Of a DNA stretch of 64,000 nucleotides, positions 60,440-64,000 are shown one piece after another. The stretch spans positions 558,001 to 622,000 of the forward strand of contig NZ_CABPSQ010000001.1 in assembly GCF_902459775.1 (NCBI RefSeq), in the 5' to 3' direction. The translations under genes and the position numbers were made by a program. Within the stretch, counting starts at the first letter, position 1, and each line of letters begins with the position of its first letter. The notes under the pieces were generated by a model. That model had not been told where the DNA came from. It did no database searches and worked only from the letters and a program-made list of their open reading frames with translations. This DNA comes from Pandoraea captiosa (GTDB taxonomy: Bacteria; Pseudomonadota; Gammaproteobacteria; Burkholderiales; Burkholderiaceae).

Positions 60440-60967
60440 TGTTTGCACTCCTTATCGTAGGGTCGAAAGACCGAACGCGGGGGAAGCATTCGAGATGACT
60501 TGCCAGCGACGGTCGTCGCGCCCATGTCCACTCTGTGGTGCACGAACGCGGCAAACCGTACGGTCATCCTACCATCGTCGGCAAAAAAAACGCCCGGACA
60601 TGCCCAATGTCTTTTGACCTGAGGCATGCGCCGGGCAAGCAGGGACGCAGGGAAGAAATCTTCTGCGCGCTCTCGCGCGCTCGCTATCTTGTATTTATCT
60701 CGTGCTTATGTCGTGCTTATCTCGTGTTTACGCAAAGAAGCGCGGGTGCACCGGGACCGGCGGCTCGCCTGGCCCGCGTCGGGGGCAGGTCAGCGGGCCA
60801 CTCGTCTTGGGGGTACGAGCGCGGCCGCCGGCTCGGTGCATTCCTGACATTCACTTCGTCGTGACACCCTCGGGGGCGGGCGTCACGACGGTTGCCGTGC
60901 CGTCACGGCAACTCGGTACTGCGGCTCACGTGGTTCACGACGTGCGCCCACGTGCGCCCACGTACGC
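60440..60967. other. Gene-free region with repeats and hairpins
   Basis: A 528-bp gap between the RcnB-like and outer-membrane-factor genes. It holds three 11-bp tandem repeats (TATCTCGTGCT-like, 60696-60728) and two perfect 9-bp inverted repeats, CGTCGTGAC/GTCACGACG (60858-60891) and GTTGCCGTG/CACGGCAAC with a 4-nt loop (60892-60913). The latter lie about 55 bp after the pump operon stop and may end its transcript. The RcnB promoter must also lie here. No protein-coding signal is convincing. Confidence 0.5.
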
Positions 60968-62548
60968 TCAGCGAGCCGCCACCGTGGCGCCGTTGACCGT
61001 CGAGGCCTTGGCCGTCGGGGCGGCGGCACCTTCGGCCGTGCCGGGCGCCGTCGTTTCGGGCGACTTGGGCAAGTCGCCCCAGCCACCGCCCAACGCCCGA
61101 ATCAGGTTGACCGTCGATACCGCCTGCGCTCCGGCCAGTTGCACGGCGCTGCGGCGCGTTTGCAAGACCGTGCGTTCGGCGTCGATGACATCCAGATACG
61201 CAATCGAGCCTTCCTGATATTGCGTGCGTGAGAGTTGCGCCGCGCGGCTCGAAGCCTTGACGGCGTCGTCTTGCGCCCGCGTTTGCTGCGAGAGCAGACG
61301 CAGGTTCGACAGGTTGTCTTCGACCTCCTGGAACGCCACCAGCACTTGCTGACGATAGTTCGCCACATCCTCTTCGTACTGCGCACGCGCACGCGAGAGG
61401 TTGCCGCTGCGCGCGCCGCCGTCGAAGATCGGCATCGAGAGCAGGCCACCGACCACCGGGCCGAGCAGGAACGTGCGGCTCGACCAGTTGAACAGGTCGC
61501 CCAGCGTGGCGGCTTCGAAGCCACCCGAGCCGGTCAGCGAGAGCGACGGGAAGAAGGCTGCCTTCGCCACGCCGATGCGCGAGTTCGCCGCAGCCATCGC
61601 GCGCTCGGCGGCGGCGATGTCGGGGCGGCGCTCCAGCAATGCCGAGGGCAGACCCGCTGGAATGCGGACCGTGACCGGCACCAGCGGCGACGGCGCGAAC
61701 GTGAACTCGGCCGGCGTTTTGCCAAGCAGAATCGCCAGGCTGTGCTCGGACGCGGCACGCAGACGCGCCACGGCGAGGGCATCGGACTGCGCGGTGGCCA
61801 GTTCGGCCTTGGCGCGTGCCACGTCCAGTTCGCCGATATCGCCTTCGGTAAAGCGCCGCTGCACCAGCTTCAGCGCCTCTTCGCGCAGCGTGACCGTTTG
61901 CGTGTACAACGCCTGTTCGGCGTCGAGTTCGCGCAAATTGAAGTAGTTCTGCGCGACGTCCGCTTGCAGCGCCAGTTGCACCGAGCGGTACAGGGCTTCG
62001 CTCTGTTCGGCATCGGCACGGGCGGCGGCAACGTTATCCGACACACGGCCGAACAGATCGACCTCGTAGCCGACGCTCGCCTGCGCACGCCACAGCGTGT
62101 ACGGCGCGATGTTCGTGCCGTCCGGTTGCATCTGCGACGCCGGCGAGACCTTCTGACGCGACGGGCCGAAGCCGGCGTCGAGCGTCGGGAACAGCGCTGC
62201 GCGGGCCTGACGCTGCACGCCGCGGGCTTCCTGCACGCGCGCGGCGGCGGCCTTCAGGTTCTGGTTGGCCGACAGGGCGTCTTCTTCCAGCTTGTCGAGT
62301 GCGGCATCGCCGAACACCTTCCACCATTCGCCGCGCGCCATGGCTTCCGACGGCTCGGCGGTCTTCCACGTGCCGGATTCACCCGGGGCGAGCGAGGGAG
62401 CGGACGCTTCCTTGAATGCGGTGGGCGTTCCCTTGTCGGTCACCTTCGGCACTTCGTACGTGGGGGCCATCGAGCAGCCCGCCACCACCAGCAGGGTGGC
62501 GAGCAACCCCGACACACCCAGACTGCGTTTCATCCATTGCGATTGCAT
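60968..62548 (-). CDS. RND efflux outer-membrane lipoprotein (NodT/OprM family)
   Basis: A 526-residue outer-membrane factor. The N-terminal lipoprotein signal has the lipobox LLVVAGCS, with AAGGA 8 nt before the chosen ATG. Two OEP domains follow: WWKVFGDAALDKLEEDALSANQNLKAAAARVQEAR, YEVDLFGRVSD, RRPDIAAAERAMAAANSRIGVAKAAFFPSLSLTGSGG and RTQYQEGSIAYLDVIDAERTVLQTR. It trimerises into the channel of a tripartite pump. Its start lies 12 bp after the RND gene stop, so they are one operon. OpcM/OprN-like proteins of MexEF-OprN type pumps are the closest recalled relatives. Confidence 0.93.
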   Translation of the reverse strand: MQSQWMKRSLGVSGLLATLLVVAGCSMAPTYEVPKVTDKGTPTAFKEASAPSLAPGESGTWKTAEPSEAMARGEWWKVFGDAALDKLEEDALSANQNLKAAAARVQEARGVQRQARAALFPTLDAGFGPSRQKVSPASQMQPDGTNIAPYTLWRAQASVGYEVDLFGRVSDNVAAARADAEQSEALYRSVQLALQADVAQNYFNLRELDAEQALYTQTVTLREEALKLVQRRFTEGDIGELDVARAKAELATAQSDALAVARLRAASEHSLAILLGKTPAEFTFAPSPLVPVTVRIPAGLPSALLERRPDIAAAERAMAAANSRIGVAKAAFFPSLSLTGSGGFEAATLGDLFNWSSRTFLLGPVVGGLLSMPIFDGGARSGNLSRARAQYEEDVANYRQQVLVAFQEVEDNLSNLRLLSQQTRAQDDAVKASSRAAQLSRTQYQEGSIAYLDVIDAERTVLQTRRSAVQLAGAQAVSTVNLIRALGGGWGDLPKSPETTAPGTAEGAAAPTAKASTVNGATVAAR

Positions 62549-62560
62549 GATTGGCATCCT

Positions 62561-64000
62561 TCAGACTTCGGCCTTGACGTTGGCGGGCATGGTCGACGCG
62601 TGCGCACTATGCAGCGGCTTCTTGCCAGCCAGCGTACGGAGCAGCACGTAGAACACCGGCGTGAGGATCAGACCGAATCCGGTCACACCGATCATGCCGA
62701 AGAACACGGCCACCCCCATCGCGTGACGCATTTCCGAGCCGGCGCCGGTCGAGGTCACCAGCGGCACCACACCCATGATGAACGCGATGGACGTCATCAG
62801 AATCGGGCGCAGACGCAAACGGCTGGCTTCGATAGCGGCCGCAATCGCGGTGCGTCCCTGCATTTCCAGTTCTCGCGCAAATTCCACGATCAGAATCGCG
62901 TTCTTCGCGGAAAGCCCCACCAGCACCATCAAACCGATCTGCGTAAAGATGTTGTTGTCGCCCCGGGTCAGCCACACACCGAACAGCGCGGACATGATGC
63001 TCATCGGCACGATCATGATCACGGCCAGCGGCAGCGTCAGGCTTTCGTACTGCGCGGCGAGCACCAGGAACACCAGCAACACCGAGATCGGGAACACCCA
63101 CAGCGCCGAGTCGCCCGCGAGAATCTGCTGATACGTCAGGTCCGTCCATTCGAACTTCACACCGCGCGGCAGCGTTTCGGCAGCAATGCGCTCCACTGCG
63201 GCCTGCGCCTGCCCGGACGAATAGCCCGGCGCCGGACCACCGTTGATGTCGGCAGCCGTATAGCCGTTGTAGCGAACCACCATTTCCGGACCGTACGTCG
63301 GCGAGACCTTCACCAGAGACGAGAGCGGAACCATGTCGCCGCTTGTATTGCGCGTCTTGAGCAGGCCGATGTCTTCCGCATGAGCGCGGTACGGCGCGTC
63401 GGCCTGCACACGGACCTGATACACGCGGCCGAACTTGTTGAAGTCGTTCACGTACAGCGAGCCGAGGTAGATCTGCATGGTGTCGAACACGTCGGTGATC
63501 GGCACGCCCAACTGCTTGGCCTTCACCCGGTCGAGATCGACGTTCAACTGCGGTACGTTGATCTGGTACGACGAGAACGTCGGGCCCAGCTCCTTCGTCT
63601 GCGAAGCTTTCTTGATGAACGCCTGCGTCGCGTCGTTCAGGGCCTCGTAGCCGAGTGCGCCACGGTCTTCCACTTGCAGCTTGAAGCCGCCGAGCGTACC
63701 CAGACCCATCACCGGCGGGGGAGGGAACACTGCGATGAACGAATCCTTGTTCTTCGCATATTCGGCATTGAGCTTCGCGGCGATGGCGGCGGCCGACATC
63801 GATTTGTCCTTACGCTCGGAGAACGGCTTGAGCATGACGAACGCGATACCGGCCGACGACGAGTTGGTGAAGCCGTTGACCGACAACCCCGGGAACGCCA
63901 CGGAACTCTTCACGCCGGGGATCTTCAGCGCAATGTCCGTCATGTCGCGGATGACCTTCTCCGTGCGGTCGAGCGACGCCCCGTTGGGCAACTGTGCAAA
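62561..64000 (-). CDS. RND efflux transporter, inner-membrane HAE1 family, C-terminal part (cut by window edge)
   Basis: The last 479 residues of an RND pump, whose start lies beyond the right edge. It holds the second periplasmic porter region (FPGLSVNGFTNSSSAGIAFVMLKPF, FPPPPVMGLGTLGGFKLQVED, TFSSYQINVPQLNVDLDRVKAKQLGVP) and transmembrane helices 8-12 (WVFPISVLLVFLVLAAQYESL, IGLMVLVGLSAKNAILIVEFARELE, RLRPILMTSIAFIMGVVPLV, MGVAVFFGMIGVTGFGLILTPVFYV). The MGLGTLGGFK signature favours the MexF/BpeF/CeoB group, which exports chloramphenicol, fluoroquinolones and trimethoprim in relatives. It is followed by the outer-membrane factor gene; the fusion protein gene is expected just upstream, outside the window. 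Confidence 0.95.
   Translation of the reverse strand, partial: FAQLPNGASLDRTEKVIRDMTDIALKIPGVKSSVAFPGLSVNGFTNSSSAGIAFVMLKPFSERKDKSMSAAAIAAKLNAEYAKNKDSFIAVFPPPPVMGLGTLGGFKLQVEDRGALGYEALNDATQAFIKKASQTKELGPTFSSYQINVPQLNVDLDRVKAKQLGVPITDVFDTMQIYLGSLYVNDFNKFGRVYQVRVQADAPYRAHAEDIGLLKTRNTSGDMVPLSSLVKVSPTYGPEMVVRYNGYTAADINGGPAPGYSSGQAQAAVERIAAETLPRGVKFEWTDLTYQQILAGDSALWVFPISVLLVFLVLAAQYESLTLPLAVIMIVPMSIMSALFGVWLTRGDNNIFTQIGLMVLVGLSAKNAILIVEFARELEMQGRTAIAAAIEASRLRLRPILMTSIAFIMGVVPLVTSTGAGSEMRHAMGVAVFFGMIGVTGFGLILTPVFYVLLRTLAGKKPLHSAHASTMPANVKAEV

Noticed and set aside
1-64000. Insertion sequences, prophage, integrases or CRISPR-Cas genes
   Set aside because: No transposase, integrase, phage structural or Cas-like protein is found in any frame; accessory character is judged only from gene content.

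Overview
The window is chromosomal DNA from a high-GC Gram-negative bacterium. Gene content and protein flavour point to the Burkholderiaceae, most likely Pandoraea or a close relative: mfd divergent from ispD-ispF, an AhpC/AhpD peroxidase pair, a RisA/RisS (OmpR/EnvZ-type) two-component system, general porins, CocE/NonD hydrolases and a MexF/BpeF-type RND pump. The assignment rests on recalled family resemblance, not on a search.

Layout. (1) About 0-14.3 kb is mostly core genome: the start of argE, mfd, ispD-ispF, ahpC-ahpD, risA-risS, a small exported protein, a DUF1800/DUF1501 pair, a divergent squalene/phytoene-synthase-like protein, and tRNA-Leu(UAG). (2) About 14.3-15.2 kb, just past the tRNA, is a gene-poor islet with one small Cys-containing ORF and, divergent from it, a 61-residue peptide with a textbook double-glycine leader. 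(3) About 15.2-19.7 kb holds an AraC regulator divergent from a PhzF-like / ornithine-cyclodeaminase-like / dicarboxylate-type transporter operon, probably amino-acid use. (4) About 19.7-27.8 kb is accessory metabolism: NAD(P)-binding reductases, a CocE/NonD hydrolase, an MDR oxidoreductase and two TetR regulators, each TetR facing a clear palindromic operator. (5) About 27.9-34.5 kb is a CoA-dependent catabolic operon (enoyl-CoA hydratase, CaiB-type CoA transferase, SCP-x-like thiolase, Zn-ribbon/OB partner) with a divergent LysR regulator and a second CocE/NonD hydrolase.

(6) About 34.6-46.9 kb is the largest accessory unit: an AraC regulator divergent from MFS transporter, porin, hydantoinase/oxoprolinase B and A, M81 (MlrC-like) metallopeptidase, an AceE-like 2-oxoacid dehydrogenase E1 and a muconolactone-isomerase-like protein. 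The order suggests uptake, ring or amide opening, peptide-type hydrolysis and 2-oxoacid oxidation of an unknown cyclic amide. (7) About 47-55.9 kb is a regulator-rich stretch of oxidoreductases (NmrA/HxlR, SDR/AraC, SDR/TetR, LysR/DHA2 efflux, pirin) containing a decayed SMR efflux gene. (8) About 56-64 kb holds a ParD-like antitoxin overlapping a methionine aminopeptidase gene, a membrane protein, an HPP-CBS protein, an RcnB-like protein, and the outer-membrane and inner-membrane genes of an RND pump that runs off the window.

Cross-cutting signal: intergenic regions repeatedly carry short perfect tandem repeats (5, 7, 8, 9 and 11 bp units). The most promising undescribed items are the orphan double-glycine peptide next to tRNA-Leu, the hydantoinase-M81-AceE-CatC cluster, and the ParD-like/MAP operon, in which a housekeeping-type enzyme sits where a toxin is expected.
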